Shown piece by piece: positions 18,642 through 28,466 of a stretch of 64,000 bases of DNA (position 1 is the stretch's first letter; every line of letters starts with the position of its first letter). The stretch comes from Trichomonas vaginalis G3 (Eukaryota; Parabasalia; Trichomonadida; Trichomonadidae): contig NC_067206.1 in NCBI RefSeq assembly GCF_026262505.1, positions 16,264,641 through 16,328,640 of the forward strand. Reading direction: 5' to 3'. Position numbers and translations under genes: made by a program. The notes beneath the pieces are model-generated. The model did no database searches. It saw only the letters and a program-made list of their open reading frames with translations, and had not been told where the DNA came from.

Positions 18642-18806
18642 ATGAATACCCCACAAGCTCAAAATTTACCACGAATCATAACAAGGGAGGAAATGATAAA
18701 AATGATGCAAGAACATGTTAAAAATAACAAACCACTAAAACTGAGAAAATGTGGTTATGCAGTAATGATGGAAAGAGAGATGTTGTCGAAGAGGAATAAA
18801 AATTAA
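18642..18806 (+). CDS. Conserved small Maverick protein, 54 aa
   Basis: Starts at 18642 after an ATTTTTATTTTTATCATAAATG leader. The protein has a short N-terminal segment (MNTPQAQNLPRIITREEMIK) and a basic C-terminus (KLRKCGYAVMMEREMLSKRN). It is intact and almost base-for-base identical in E2 (57940-58104), the only differences I noticed being a silent CCC/CCT change. Retention with its own start signal supports a real gene. Its stop overlaps that of the convergent 87-aa gene in the TTAA at 18803-18806. Function unknown; it is small and basic enough for a DNA-binding or accessory replication role. Confidence 0.7.
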   Translation: MNTPQAQNLPRIITREEMIKMMQEHVKNNKPLKLRKCGYAVMMEREMLSKRNKN

Positions 18807-19066
18807 ATTTGGATAGAGTTTAAAAATTCATCTTTATTAAATTCATCTCTTCCAATCAATTTATTTATTCTATTAAATTCTTTTATTTTTGCTTCACTCA
18901 GTTTAATGATTGAACGGTAAGTTTCTAATTTTTCGATTATTTCTTTATCGTTTTCAACCCCACCGCATTGCGACTTCTTTTTGTAATAGCATATTTTTGA
19001 TTTAATTCTGTTTAGTTTCTTTTTATATTCATTGTCTGGACTCTTGACTGCTTTGTTGTCACTCAT
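18803..19066 (-). CDS. Conserved small charged protein, 87 aa
   Basis: Starts at 19066 after TTTTTTTATTTCGTAAGAAATG on the - strand. It is very rich in Lys and Glu, with a basic first half (NEYKKKLNRIKSKICYYKKK) and a helical second half ending NKDEFLNSIQI. E2 (58101-58373) encodes a 90-aa version with three extra residues (KER) in the variable loop. It lies between the 54-aa gene (shared stop TTAA) and the integrase gene on the same strand, 20 bases downstream of the integrase stop. No family recognised; a small nucleic-acid-binding or virion core protein is possible. Confidence 0.7.
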   Translation of the reverse strand: MSDNKAVKSPDNEYKKKLNRIKSKICYYKKKSQCGGVENDKEIIEKLETYRSIIKLSEAKIKEFNRINKLIGRDEFNKDEFLNSIQI

Positions 19067-19085
19067 TTCTTACGAAATAAAAAAA

Positions 19086-20575
19086 TTAAATATCATTTAA
19101 ATATAATGGAGTAATAAAATAAATCGGAATTTCTATTAATTTCTTGTCAACTTCAACTAATACATTACCGTTAATATATCTAACAAATTCAGCTATTGTG
19201 TCAAATCTTCGTCTTCTTTTTGTCATTGATTTATCAGTTTTTCCATAATCGAGATGAATCAAAACTTTATCCCCTTGTTTAAAATTCATGAGCCCCGAAT
19301 TAATTTGTTCACGTTTAACATCATTTAACCTTTCCATTTGCTTTCTAATATATTCCCATTCTTTTGAAATATCATTTTTCATTTCCACTGGTTTCATGTT
19401 TATTGTTCTATGCCATGTATTATTGTAATAATATACTAACTGTTGTATGATGGAGTCATGATTTCCATCCCAGTATATCTGACCGTTAACCCCTAACGCA
19501 TCTCTAAGAGTTCTCATTACCGCATCAACTATTTTATTATGAAACGTATATGGAGAGGATGAAAAGTAAAAATTAATTTGTGGGAAATAATGAGCCATAG
19601 CTGCCTGAAATCCTTTATCACCATCACCCCTGATATTATCTACTCTTTCATGATCTAGTAAGTATTGAATAGCTCTTCTTGTTTCCTGTTCTGTTTTCCC
19701 TTTCACTGGAATGCAATATAAATATCTAGTGTTAATGTTAATGGCAAATAAATAAGTAACTTTTCCTTTTGAATATTCCAGATGATCGATTTCGTATGAA
19801 TATGGATATGGAGCAAATGAAGGTCGACTAAATTTTTCCTTTAATGGTTGAATTTTCGGGTCAATTGGTTTATTTAATATCTTGAAATCCTTTTTAAAAT
19901 CTTTTTTGCTTCTTTAATGTTTGAAATGGATATAATAAAGTGAATGATGAAGGATTAACTGAAGGAGGAGGCGGTACTGTCGTTGGAGGTTTAATTTTAT
20001 CTGCTTTGATTTTGGATTTCATTCCTCCTTTCATTAATTCTGGATGTATTCTATTCATTTGTTTTAAATTGCTGTATATAAAGGTTTGATATACTTTCCG
20101 CTTCGAGTTTATGTTGAAGGATGAATTCCAAAAGTTGATCTTCATTTAAAAGTCGGGCTGAATAATGGTTTAACTAATGAATCATAAATTAAAGCTTGTG
20201 CATCATTTATGATCTGAAGGACCTGGGCGTTTTGTTCCTTTGTTTTTTGCGGCTCAGGATTATATAATTTATATATATTCATCAATATCTTCTTCTGTTA
20301 ATACTTTATTTTTGAAATCTTTCAACTGTTTAAGTTGTGATTTAGTTTTTCCCTTTGAATATTCATTATTTTTAATTTTGTCTTTAATTTTAGAAATTAT
20401 TTTTATCATGATATTTCAAAAATTCATTTTTATAATATGGATAATAATATTCCATATCATCACCCGTTATATTGTTATCATATTTTTGGAGATATGCTTT
20501 TAAATCATAATAATTAAGAAAATTTTGATTAAATACTAAATCATCAATTAAATTTTTTAAATCTACATTATCCAT
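19086..20575 (-). pseudogene. Maverick integrase (rve family), frameshifted copy
   Basis: Same gene as the intact 58394-59944 copy in E2. The ATG at 20575 follows TTTATTTTATTTTTATATAAATG. The C-terminal catalytic part is intact (19086-19706 and beyond), but indels at about 19906, 20060-20120, 20160, 20230-20275, 20405 and 20430 break the N-terminal half. A 28-base Lys/Gln-coding stretch present in E2 is also shortened. The catalytic residues that can be read here match E2. If the indels are real, E1 cannot make its own integrase. Confidence 0.85.
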
Positions 20576-20675
20576 TTATATAAAAATAAAATAAATGTTT
20601 TAAGGGTGCCCACCTCTTTGATCAAGAATCAAAACCATCATTAACGGTTCCTTTTGTCTCTTCTGTGGCATTTCA

Positions 20676-23600
20676 TTAAATAAATGGCATACAACATCCA
20701 TTTTCACAACATACAGCCTTAGTGTGTGCTCCTGTTAATGCAGTCTTACCAATTGTTAAGCGAGTCATTGACCCGTTTTTAAGTTGTAAATTAATATTCT
20801 GACCATCAAATATCACTTTATCATTTATTATATCCAAATAATTTTTAGGTGTTAATTGTTTATTTTGTCGTAAACTAACACCTTTCATTTTTTGTGCAAT
20901 CTTTTTAAAATCACCCCCATCAATTGAACCGTTGAATGATGTATAACACTTAGGACATAAAGCAACCATGTTATCACCTTGTTTCTCAATTGCTAAACCC
21001 AATAACTTCTTCTCATGTGCTTTTTCTTCAGCTTTATTCTTTAATTTAGGTTTAAATTTCTCATCAAAACAGAAGAAATTAAAAGGTGCGAATTTGAAAA
21101 TGTTTTTATCATAAAATTGTTTATCGGTAACAATTGCTTGAAATGCTTGAGTGTTAGGAAGATTTGGATCGCCAGCGATTGCCCAATAAGATGAATCAGT
21201 ATCACCTTCAATGAAATGAAAACGATTAACATCCATGCATTTATACATAAAATCATAAATGAAAACCAAATACCAGTATTTAGCATTATCTAAAGTGAAG
21301 AATGCCTCTTGTAAACATGTATCACATCTATAAAAATCTATCTTTGAGCATCACTTGATATGTATCCTCTCCTATTTCTCTTATGTTTTTAAACTTATTT
21401 GACATACATGCAACGCGTGCCTTCTGTGCATTCATTATTTTAGTCTTTGTGTAATTTTGTGTATTCATTGCATCGTAACCATATGATCCATTAAGTGAAA
21501 TCTTGCAAAATAAACTTTTTCCTTTATTTCCTTCTAATTCAGCCTTTTGTCTTTCGTTCATAAATTCGTTCGCAAATTCATTAAAGCAAGTGTTTTTAGT
21601 AAATGTTAAAATTGATTGAATGTCATCGATGATAAAATGAAATTTGTCTATTAGATACCAAAGATAATAAGAAGAAAATGGTTGATATTGGTTGTGTGTT
21701 GATGCTAACTGAGTTAATTTTCTCTGTTTCTGGTCAACCGGTAGATTGTTTGATTTCATGTAATTATACATAAAACTACCAATTGTTTTTTCATCTGTGA
21801 TAATATCTAAGTTTCTTATTATCGGTAAAAAGTTTATGTAATCATTAATGTATTTTTCATCAATGTGACCCTTTACTTCAGCCACGAATAAAGTATTTTT
21901 TTTCTAATAATTCCCAGTGCTTTTGCTTTCTTTGTTGCTGTATCACAAATGATAACACCATTCAATCTTCCCGGCATATACATTTTATGGTCAGTATATT
22001 GAATGAAATCATGAGGATTAGATGAAAATGATGAAGGATATAATGAATTAAAATCAACACCAACGAAATGAGTCATAATGTTGGTGGTGTCCTCATTTGA
22101 TACAGTTTTAGTTTCTGGATTATATGAAAGTTTATTAATGTGTGTGATTCCTTTAAGATTAACACGATGTTGAACATTTGATAGACCACCAGTAATTCCA
22201 TTACGGAGAATGTGATAAGCTTCAACTGAATCTAAAGTCATTGGTAAATTATTTTTTAATGCATAATTTCTTAAATTGATTCTTAAACGTTGAACATCTT
22301 CATCTTTATTTGATTTTACGACATTGCAATAACAACACATTAACTGACAATTTTCTTTGGTATGTGGTTTTTCATTATCGATTCTATCTAATGTTGGTTT
22401 ATTTGCATATGTAAACGCTTTACCACACATTTTGCATTTAGATGAAAGGATTAAATCGTGATAGTATTGATAGTCATCCATTGAAACATTGTTTTTAGTA
22501 TCCCTTTCTGCTTTTTCATCTTGTTTCTTATATGATTCAATTTTATATTTCCAATACTTTTTCGTTAATTCAAAACTTGATTCCACATTTTCTTCTTCTG
22601 GATATGTTTCGTTAGGATTGAAGTTCTTATATGCTAACGCGTAACGAATCATTGATGCATTCGATGATAAAGAAAGATTATGAAGCATGTCAATTTTATA
22701 AACAAATGTTTCTTCGATAATTTTATCGATTGGGTCAATCATAATTTCAACGTCTTTATTGCAATAATGAATAAAATATTCTAATCTATTCTCAAAATTT
22801 TTAGCATCATTGAGATATATTTGATAATCTGAATCGGATATTGTTTCTTGAGTTAATGCTGAATAAAATGAATCTTGAGTGAATGGTTCCTTTTTATATA
22901 ATTCATCTTCGTAATTTTCCCATGTGATGAATTGATAAGGGAAAAAGGATTTAACACGTGATTTATTGTTTCCGAAATCTTGAGTGAATTGGTCTAATGT
23001 TCCACCCGCTATATAATTTCTGATGTCAATAAATCTCAATTCATATGGAACGTTTGTTTTCTTTACTATGATTTGCTTAAATTGTGAAGATGAACCCAGT
23101 ATTGATTTTATTTTCCATTTTGCAGTGTTTAAATCACGAAGAATTAAATTTAAATCAAACTTTCCCGAATTAAAACCTATGATATTCACTTTATTAAATT
23201 CTTCATCTAAAAGCTCTTTAAATGCTTCCTTCTGTTTCTCATTTAATGTATGAGACAAAGTCCCCACCGTTTGCGGCTTCATTAATTCTTCATATTGTTC
23301 AATATTTGATTTAGCAACTAATGAACAGGTTGAAAATAAAAACTCAATCCAATCAGAAATAAAAGAATCACTCGAAGTTAAGCAAAAATTCCTCGTAAAT
23401 GTTTTATCACGGTCTACGACCTCGCCGCTTTGCGGCTTTATTTTAACCGTTGATGATACCATAAATGGTTTTAAGTAAGCGTTCAAAGTTGCACATTCAG
23501 AAAGTTGAAGTTCTTCTTTAGTCTCTAATGTTTCGAAGTCAAAAGTAATATAATATCTTGTCGGTTGATAATATTCCTGCAAATTATGTGCTAATAGCCA

Positions 23601-24173
23601 CTGATATATCTTCTGTTTCGTGATATGTGGTGTATATGGTTGTTGTGTGTTTTGCAATTGAACGTCTTGAATTAATCTTCCATTATTTTCTTTACATTTC
23701 TCACAATGTTTTAAAAATCTTCTTTGGTTTTTCCTTTCTGGATCATCACGGATAGAATAAACTTCTTCTTTGCAAAAGGGGCAAACTTTATATCCTGTGA
23801 GTGCTTCAACGTCTGTTATTCTGTCAGCATGAAGTTTTCCACATGGACTCTGTGTTAATAAAATATTTACTGTTTCAAATTCTGGATCTATCATTATTGA
23901 TTCCACTAATGGAAAGTCTACCTTGTTAATGTCTACGTCTTCTGGTTGAGGGTCACAATAATAAAAATCAATATTAACGTTTAACATTCTTGCTAATCTC
24001 TCACTTTCTGATGAAATGTCAAACCCCTCATATACATCTATGGCTTCGTTTAAATAACTTCTACGAGTTTTAGGATTAACACCATCAGGAATGTTATAGA
24101 AGCGTTTAAATAACCTTCTACCTTCGGCTCTTATTTGATTATCATTCATTTTAGCTGTTCCATTTTTGTTCAT
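20676..24173 (-). pseudogene. Family B DNA polymerase (protein-primed type) with HNH insert, frameshifted
   Basis: Replicates the element DNA. Coordinates below count from the ATG at 24173, which follows TTTTTATTCTTACATAAATG. A Cys4 motif CPFC...CEKC lies at 131-160. Exonuclease motifs are FDFETLE (211), GFNSGKFD (333-340) and YCNKDVE (470-476). Between about 578 and 640 an HNH-type domain is inserted (C580, C583, TLDRIDN, PHTKENC, C613, C616). Polymerase motif A is DFNSLYPSS (707). Motif B (GSYGYDA) and motif C (EGDTDSSYW) are in later frames, and a Cys-rich tail ends the protein. Frameshifts near 21895 (a T-run) and near 21335 (an A-run) split it into three frames. The PolB and Maverick assignment is firm. 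Full length is about 1160 residues, long for this group because of the zinc and HNH parts. Confidence 0.92.
23424..23436. repeat. GC micro-palindrome GCCGCTTTGCGGC inside the polymerase gene
   Basis: A perfect 5-base-arm hairpin in otherwise AT-rich DNA. It lies in a short in-frame insertion (about 33 bases, encoding a PQSGEVVDRD-type loop) that is absent from the E2 polymerase at about 62792. Confidence 0.7.
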
Positions 24174-24233
24174 TTATGTAAGAATAAAAATTAAAAAAAT
24201 AAATAAAAATAAAGTTTATTTTTTAAAGCCCGA

Positions 24234-24246
24234 GACTCAGAGAGTC
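24234..24246. repeat. GC micro-palindrome GACTCAGAGAGTC between two genes
   Basis: Lies in the 78-base gap between the start of the polymerase gene and the stop of the 369-aa gene. The matching gap in E2 (about 63570-63585) lacks it, so it is an insertion or loss relative to the other copy. It could fold at the 3' end of the 369-aa transcript. Confidence 0.6.
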
Positions 24247-24251
24247 CAGGG

Positions 24252-25361
24252 CTAAAGTCCATAAAATGAATTAAGAACACATAAATTTTTATCATCTGCG
24301 ACGTGACGAATGCATTTTAATTTACTCAAGAATGCATACCCTGATACATTAAATCTAATTCCTGTCTTATTTAATTTCACAACTTTGAAAAGGAATGTAT
24401 GAATAGCTATAAAATGATGAGATGATGTTTTATGGGTTGCTTCCATTTTTTCTGAAATAAATGAATAAATATAATGTTTATAAGTTTTCATATCTTTTAT
24501 GTTCTTAATAACGAATGGTATAGACCTTTCCACTTCGTCTTCCTTCGGTGCTGTTCTTTCATATGAAACATTATTGGTATCTTCAATAATGAAACCACAA
24601 TCGCATAAAATTTTATAGGTTCCAATGGTTTCTTTTGATATTTTATCTAACAAATCAAAAACTTTATCAACACCTGTACATTTATTTAAATAATAATTTG
24701 TGTAAATATCATGGTCTTCTTTCTTAATCGTATTTGTTGCATATGTCACGTTTTTAAGAGCTTTTTTGAATTTTTCGGAATCTAAAGGTGGTGAAAGTAG
24801 GATACAGGGGTATTCTTCATTATCAATAAATTGTAACTTATGTTTACGAATAAATTTAGTACCTTCTTCTGAAAGTGTTTCGTCTATTTCACCATCTAAT
24901 AAATTTTGTGTTGATTCCAAAAAGTAATTTTTATATCTTTCTTCATGAGATTTCTGAACTTCTGATTCTGAAGCTGGGATATTCATTAAACCCTCTACTT
25001 CATTCTCATTATATTTTTCAACTTCTCTTAATTCCTTAATTTTTTCATCTATTTCATCTCTTATTTTTTCCAGTTTTTCAATTTCATCGTATTCATCATC
25101 ATCTTTAATCCGTTCTTCATAATATTCAGGGAAAACATCAGGTTCTTTAGGTTTTTCTTCTTCAGATGTGGGATATAAGAAATTTATAACATCATCTTTA
25201 TTCATTTTTCCATCATAATCAAACTCATTTAAAAACTCCGCGAATTTTTTACAATTTCTTAAATAATATTTATCAACTTCATAACCTGCCTCCTCTAATA
25301 TATCCTTTATTTCCTCATTTGTGAATCCCAATTTTTTAACGTTGTTAGTTTTGACGCTCAT
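24252..25361 (-). CDS. Hypothetical Maverick protein, 369 aa
   Basis: The open frame begins at 25424, but the ATG at 25361 (MSVKTNNV) is preferred because the intervening bases are the T-rich leader TTATTTTTTAATTTGTATG also found before the 46175 gene of E2. Residues 1-65 look like an EF-hand or SAP-like helical domain (GFTNEEIKDILEEAGYEVDK). Residues 66-150 are strongly acidic with a coiled coil (EKIRDEIDEKIKELREVEK). The C-terminal 170 residues form a conserved domain with Cys and His residues (CDCGF, SHHFIAIHTF, KCIRHVADDKNLCV). I considered a cysteine protease, but spacing and order of His and Cys do not fit the adenovirus type. The partial copy at the right edge of E2 (63586-64000) matches closely. 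Confidence 0.75.
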   Translation of the reverse strand: MSVKTNNVKKLGFTNEEIKDILEEAGYEVDKYYLRNCKKFAEFLNEFDYDGKMNKDDVINFLYPTSEEEKPKEPDVFPEYYEERIKDDDEYDEIEKLEKIRDEIDEKIKELREVEKYNENEVEGLMNIPASESEVQKSHEERYKNYFLESTQNLLDGEIDETLSEEGTKFIRKHKLQFIDNEEYPCILLSPPLDSEKFKKALKNVTYATNTIKKEDHDIYTNYYLNKCTGVDKVFDLLDKISKETIGTYKILCDCGFIIEDTNNVSYERTAPKEDEVERSIPFVIKNIKDMKTYKHYIYSFISEKMEATHKTSSHHFIAIHTFLFKVVKLNKTGIRFNVSGYAFLSKLKCIRHVADDKNLCVLNSFYGL

Positions 25362-25420
25362 TTCATACAAATTAAAAAATAAATTATTCAAAAATGTAAG
25401 ACATGAATTTCTAATTTCTT

Positions 25421-26011
25421 TCATTCATGAAAATAATTATTTCTAATTTCTTTTACTCTCTCATACATACTAGATTTAAAGAATTCAGAACATTTCCCAT
25501 AATCTCCTAAATGTTTTCTTATCCCTAACGTGTGCCAGTTATTATATGAAACTGTATAAACTTTATCTTTATCTTTGCATCTTTCATCACTTCCAATATA
25601 TTTATATCTCAGTTTTGATTTAGCATTTTCATATTCATTAACGTTTAATAATTCACAGTCTTCCTTTTTAAATAAATGTTTTATGTATTCAGGATTTAAT
25701 ACTCTACGTTTATATGCTCCTAACTTAGTTCTAAAGGTTTTTCTACAAAATTTAGGAATTCCATCCTCTTTAATGTCATCAATGATTTCCATTTCGTTAT
25801 TTTCAATTTCTTCTTCTCGTTTATGAGGTCTTTGATTATGACTCCATTGATTCCATGAAATTAAATATTCTTTATCATTATATTTATACCTCATTAGCTT
25901 ATTTTGGCTTTCATATTCATTTAATAATTCACAATCTTCATTTTTAAATTGAAGTTTAACCCATTCAGGATTTAAACAATGTTTAATTAATCGCGGAATA
26001 TCTGACATCAT
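25421..26011 (-). CDS. TIR-encoded protein with two DNA-binding-like repeats, 196 aa
   Basis: Lies entirely within the right terminal inverted repeat, starting 153 bases from the element end. Two copies of a 50-residue unit are visible at about 12-55 and 105-165: NPE-Y/W-x-K, then FK-x-EDCELLN, a KLRYKY stretch, and Y-x-x-S-x-N-x-W. This pattern resembles repeat units of phage and mobile-element proteins with a treble-clef or winged fold that bind DNA, though the Cys ligands are missing. A second start codon directly follows the first. A broken copy lies in the left repeat. Because the gene is duplicated by the repeat and read inward from each end, a role in end recognition is an attractive guess. 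Element E2 has no equivalent at its left end. Confidence 0.7.
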   Translation of the reverse strand: MMSDIPRLIKHCLNPEWVKLQFKNEDCELLNEYESQNKLMRYKYNDKEYLISWNQWSHNQRPHKREEEIENNEMEIIDDIKEDGIPKFCRKTFRTKLGAYKRRVLNPEYIKHLFKKEDCELLNVNEYENAKSKLRYKYIGSDERCKDKDKVYTVSYNNWHTLGIRKHLGDYGKCSEFFKSSMYERVKEIRNNYFHE

Positions 26012-26163
26012 CTATATATAGCTTCTTTTATAAAAGATAAAAAAATAAATTATTTTAAAATTAATGTTAATTTTTTAATGATTTATAAATAAATATATTT
26101 TAATGCATCGTCTATATATAGATGTAACAAAAAAAGTCACTAAACCCGTCCACATATACTACT
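25427..26163 (-). repeat. E1 right terminal inverted repeat
   Basis: Reverse complement of 5873-6609, ending ...CCACATATACTACT at 26163. This copy appears to be the accurate one, since it encodes an intact 196-aa protein. Confidence 0.92.
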
Positions 26164-26169
26164 TTGAAT
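26164..26169. repeat. Right target-site duplication TTGAAT
   Basis: Exact copy of 5867-5872. Removing the element and one copy restores an uninterrupted AAATTGAATACC host sequence. Confidence 0.92.
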
Positions 26170-26569
26170 ACCATTCAAATTCATTCATTGTTTTATTACA
26201 TTTGATTATATATATGCTATTGAATCAGATCGAATTAAAATTAAAATGTTTTTATCGGTAGCGTAAAAATTTTTTATAATTTCATAATAAACGTTCGGGA
26301 AATAGTACCTATTATTCACGCATTAAGAATTGGATGGAATTTACAGTGAGTTCAGAATTCTGATGTCATTTCACTTGCCCACTCCACCTTATAACCGTGA
26401 TCCTTTAAAAATATACTTCTATATCTGCCACCCTAAACTTAGTATATTCCAAATAACGGTAAATCAATATTTTAGAATAAAATATTTTCAAATTGCCTCT
26501 CATATGCGGTTAATAATTCAAAAATATTTTATAAAAGCCTAATAAGATATATCTCTTCGTAAAAAGTGC
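26170..26569. other. Host intergenic DNA between E1 and the ARM-like gene
   Basis: About 400 AT-rich bases. A short frame at 26330-26542 has no recognisable features. No repeats or RNA genes seen. Confidence 0.5.
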
Positions 26570-26574
26570 TCATA
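26570..26574 (+). promoter_or_regulatory. Inr-like TCATA directly before the start codon
   Basis: Matches the known Trichomonas initiator TCA(+1)Py(T/A). Transcription from the A would give a leader of only three bases before the ATG at 26575, which is short even for trichomonads but in character. Confidence 0.55.
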
Positions 26575-27936
26575 ATGGCTGATGAAGATTATAAAGAAAA
26601 TTCAGAAGAACCATTATCGAAAAATAGAGAAAATTTAGTAGACGTTGATGATTCATGTGAATCTGTTTATAAATTCCTCGAAGCATTCGCTGCAAATGAA
26701 GAATATTTCGATAAATTCCAACAAATTCAATTCCAAATGAGTCAAAACGAACTGGATTTAATGTTATCATTCTTTTCAATAGCAGAAAATTACTTTGATA
26801 CACTCGATGAGACTCAAAACGCATTAATCATTTATCATATTTCTGAATTCACTTTAAAATTAGCATCAATCAAAGAGTATGCAACAATGATACTAAAAAT
26901 TAAATTCCTAAGACATTTTTTTACAAAAATATTTGATGATGAAATAACAATCAACGTTTTACAGATTGTAGATCTTTTAGTACAAAACGCAGAAAAAGGA
27001 GACCTCAAGAACATTGTTGAACAAAGCTATCACATACAATTAATGTACGTTTTTGAAAGATTTCAAGATTTTCAGGTTCGAAAGAATATAATCATAATTT
27101 TACTCAACTTATTTACTTTTCTTAGATCATCTGGCGAAAAGTTCATCGAATTTTATGAATTCACTCAATTATTGCATTTATCAAATATTATTCTTGAATC
27201 AAATGATACAGAGGCCTTAGCATTATATGTTCACCTTTTGTCAAGCGTATTTTCAGTACTCGAAGACATCCAATTCGTTGATACTGATATTCAGCAAATT
27301 TTTTCTTTATTTGGTATTTGTAAACAACAACAACTTGATGTAGAGATATTTGAATGCATAACTTACGTTATAACTCATCTTGAACCCGGTTCTGAAATCC
27401 CTGTAATTAAAGATTTTATGAATATTCAAATTTTACAGGACTACTGCAACAAGCCAATTGAATTCCAAATTAATGCATTATTAATCATATTTAAGTACTC
27501 CACATTTGTATTTAAATCAAAAACAGAAGAAAAACACGTTGATTACATTTTTGAGTTGTTATACGTTGTTTCTTACACTTTTGATTGCTTGAATATACAA
27601 AGCAAGCTAAAATTGGTTCCTTTGGTCAAAGAATTGATTGAAACAAGAAATATTGATTTAATTATTGAATTATATAATATTCAATTAATACAACAAATTT
27701 TTGATTTGCTTGAGACTGATTTGAAAGCACTTGCAAAGGATATTTGTCGAATGATGCTTTGCATCTACCAAACTTGTAAAGAAGCAGGAAAAATAGAATT
27801 TCTGAAAAATTTATTAGAAGAAATGGACTGTTTGAATGTTATTGATGAATTTATTTCATCCAGTAATGATGATGAAACATGTAATAGATTTTCTCAATTA
27901 TTAACATTAATTGAAGAAATTCAGCCAGCTGAATAA
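26575..27936 (+). CDS. Alpha-helical ARM/HEAT-like protein, 453 aa
   Basis: Host gene. The ATG at 26575 follows an Inr-like TCATA; an in-frame GTG at 26566 would add three residues but is not used in this group. After an acidic N-terminus (about 1-30) the whole protein consists of 40-residue pairs of amphipathic helices rich in Leu, Ile and Phe, such as KNIIIILLNLFTFLRSSGEK and ALALYVHLLSSVFSVLEDI. This is the look of armadillo or HEAT repeats that build a curved scaffold. No catalytic motif, signal peptide or membrane span is evident. Proteins like this are numerous in trichomonads and usually annotated as ARM-repeat or hypothetical. The partner is unknown. Codon use is typical AT-rich host. 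Confidence 0.7.
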   Translation: MADEDYKENSEEPLSKNRENLVDVDDSCESVYKFLEAFAANEEYFDKFQQIQFQMSQNELDLMLSFFSIAENYFDTLDETQNALIIYHISEFTLKLASIKEYATMILKIKFLRHFFTKIFDDEITINVLQIVDLLVQNAEKGDLKNIVEQSYHIQLMYVFERFQDFQVRKNIIIILLNLFTFLRSSGEKFIEFYEFTQLLHLSNIILESNDTEALALYVHLLSSVFSVLEDIQFVDTDIQQIFSLFGICKQQQLDVEIFECITYVITHLEPGSEIPVIKDFMNIQILQDYCNKPIEFQINALLIIFKYSTFVFKSKTEEKHVDYIFELLYVVSYTFDCLNIQSKLKLVPLVKELIETRNIDLIIELYNIQLIQQIFDLLETDLKALAKDICRMMLCIYQTCKEAGKIEFLKNLLEEMDCLNVIDEFISSSNDDETCNRFSQLLTLIEEIQPAE

Positions 27937-28044
27937 TGCTTTATACTTGTTGATTTAAAGATTTATTATACATAACTTTCCTTTTTTTAAATACTCTCAT
28001 CATTCGTTGTTTACTTAGGATAAAGTTTACTTACTTCAAGAGCT

Positions 28045-28245
28045 ATGTATAAAGCAAGTGCCATAGTCATAACAAATTCTGTTCAAAGAAAAGAATTACC
28101 AGATATTGGTATCACAATTCAAAATTTAAGTCAAAGGGGAAAATGCAAGCTATATCACTTGGCATTCGATTCCAATGCATATTCATATCAAGGATCTAAG
28201 TTAATGTTCTTTGTTGTCATGATTTCCAAAATTATCAAATGCTAA
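28045..28245 (+). CDS. Small ORF, 66 aa, possible truncated gene start
   Basis: Begins with a plausible folded segment (YKASAIVITNSVQRKELPDI, then NLSQRGKCKLYHLAFDSN) and ends in a hydrophobic KLMFFVVMISKIIKC. The sequence has normal codon use and an ATG start, but no Inr-like word sits directly before it. It reads like the amino terminus of a larger protein whose remainder has been lost or shifted out of frame. I did not find a continuation in the other frames before the pseudokinase gene. A real short protein is the alternative. Confidence 0.35.
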   Translation: MYKASAIVITNSVQRKELPDIGITIQNLSQRGKCKLYHLAFDSNAYSYQGSKLMFFVVMISKIIKC

Positions 28246-28466
28246 TCAAGCCAATAAATCAATGTAATGGCATTATTTTTTAACAGGAATCAAATTCTCA
28301 CATTATTATGTTTATATCATGTATATTTCAATCAGAATTTTATAATAAATTAAATGCAACTGATAATTTACAGAGAAAATCTTCAAATTAATAGATGTAT
28401 ATCATAATGGCATTACTTTTATGAATTTTGAAAAACTGGACGTTTAAAGATTTTAGAAAGTTTGCG
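28246..28466. other. Spacer with candidate original start of the pseudokinase gene
   Basis: An Inr-like TCATA at 28402-28406 is followed at once by ATG at 28407, which is in frame with the pseudokinase gene but meets TGA at 28422. The ATG at 28421 is out of frame. A similar AATGGCATTA word occurs at about 28266. Confidence 0.4.

Larger units (their letters stand above)
5873..26163. mobile_element. Complete Maverick/Polinton element E1, 20,291 bp
   Basis: Both ends are seen: AGTAGTATATGTGGACGGG at 5873 and its reverse complement ending in CT at 26163, with a 6-bp TTGAAT duplication outside. The 5'-AG...CT-3' ends, long inverted repeats, size and gene set (rve integrase, family B DNA polymerase, A32-like ATPase, capsid candidate) are established hallmarks of Mavericks/Polintons, which are abundant in Trichomonas vaginalis. 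Virion-type genes occupy the left half, mostly on + strand. Replication and integration genes occupy the right half, mostly on - strand. Several genes carry frameshifts, clustered in 6090-10070 and 19900-21900, while 10095-19850 is intact. Insertion was into DNA without a gene, about 400 bp before an ARM-like gene. Confidence 0.95.

Noticed and set aside
23023-23253. Plus-strand 76-aa frame within the polymerase gene
   Set aside because: Antisense shadow; although open in both elements (also 62395-62625), this follows from the high identity of the polymerase gene.
24252-25361. Adenovirus-type cysteine protease
   Set aside because: The conserved C-terminal His and Cys residues are not in the order or spacing of that family, and no catalytic context is seen.
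25362-25424. Longer start for the 369-aa gene (MKEIRNSCLTF)
   Set aside because: These codons are the T-rich leader that also precedes the 46175 gene in E2, so they are untranslated.
28421-28447. ATG at 28421 as pseudokinase start
   Set aside because: It is out of frame and meets a stop after eight codons.
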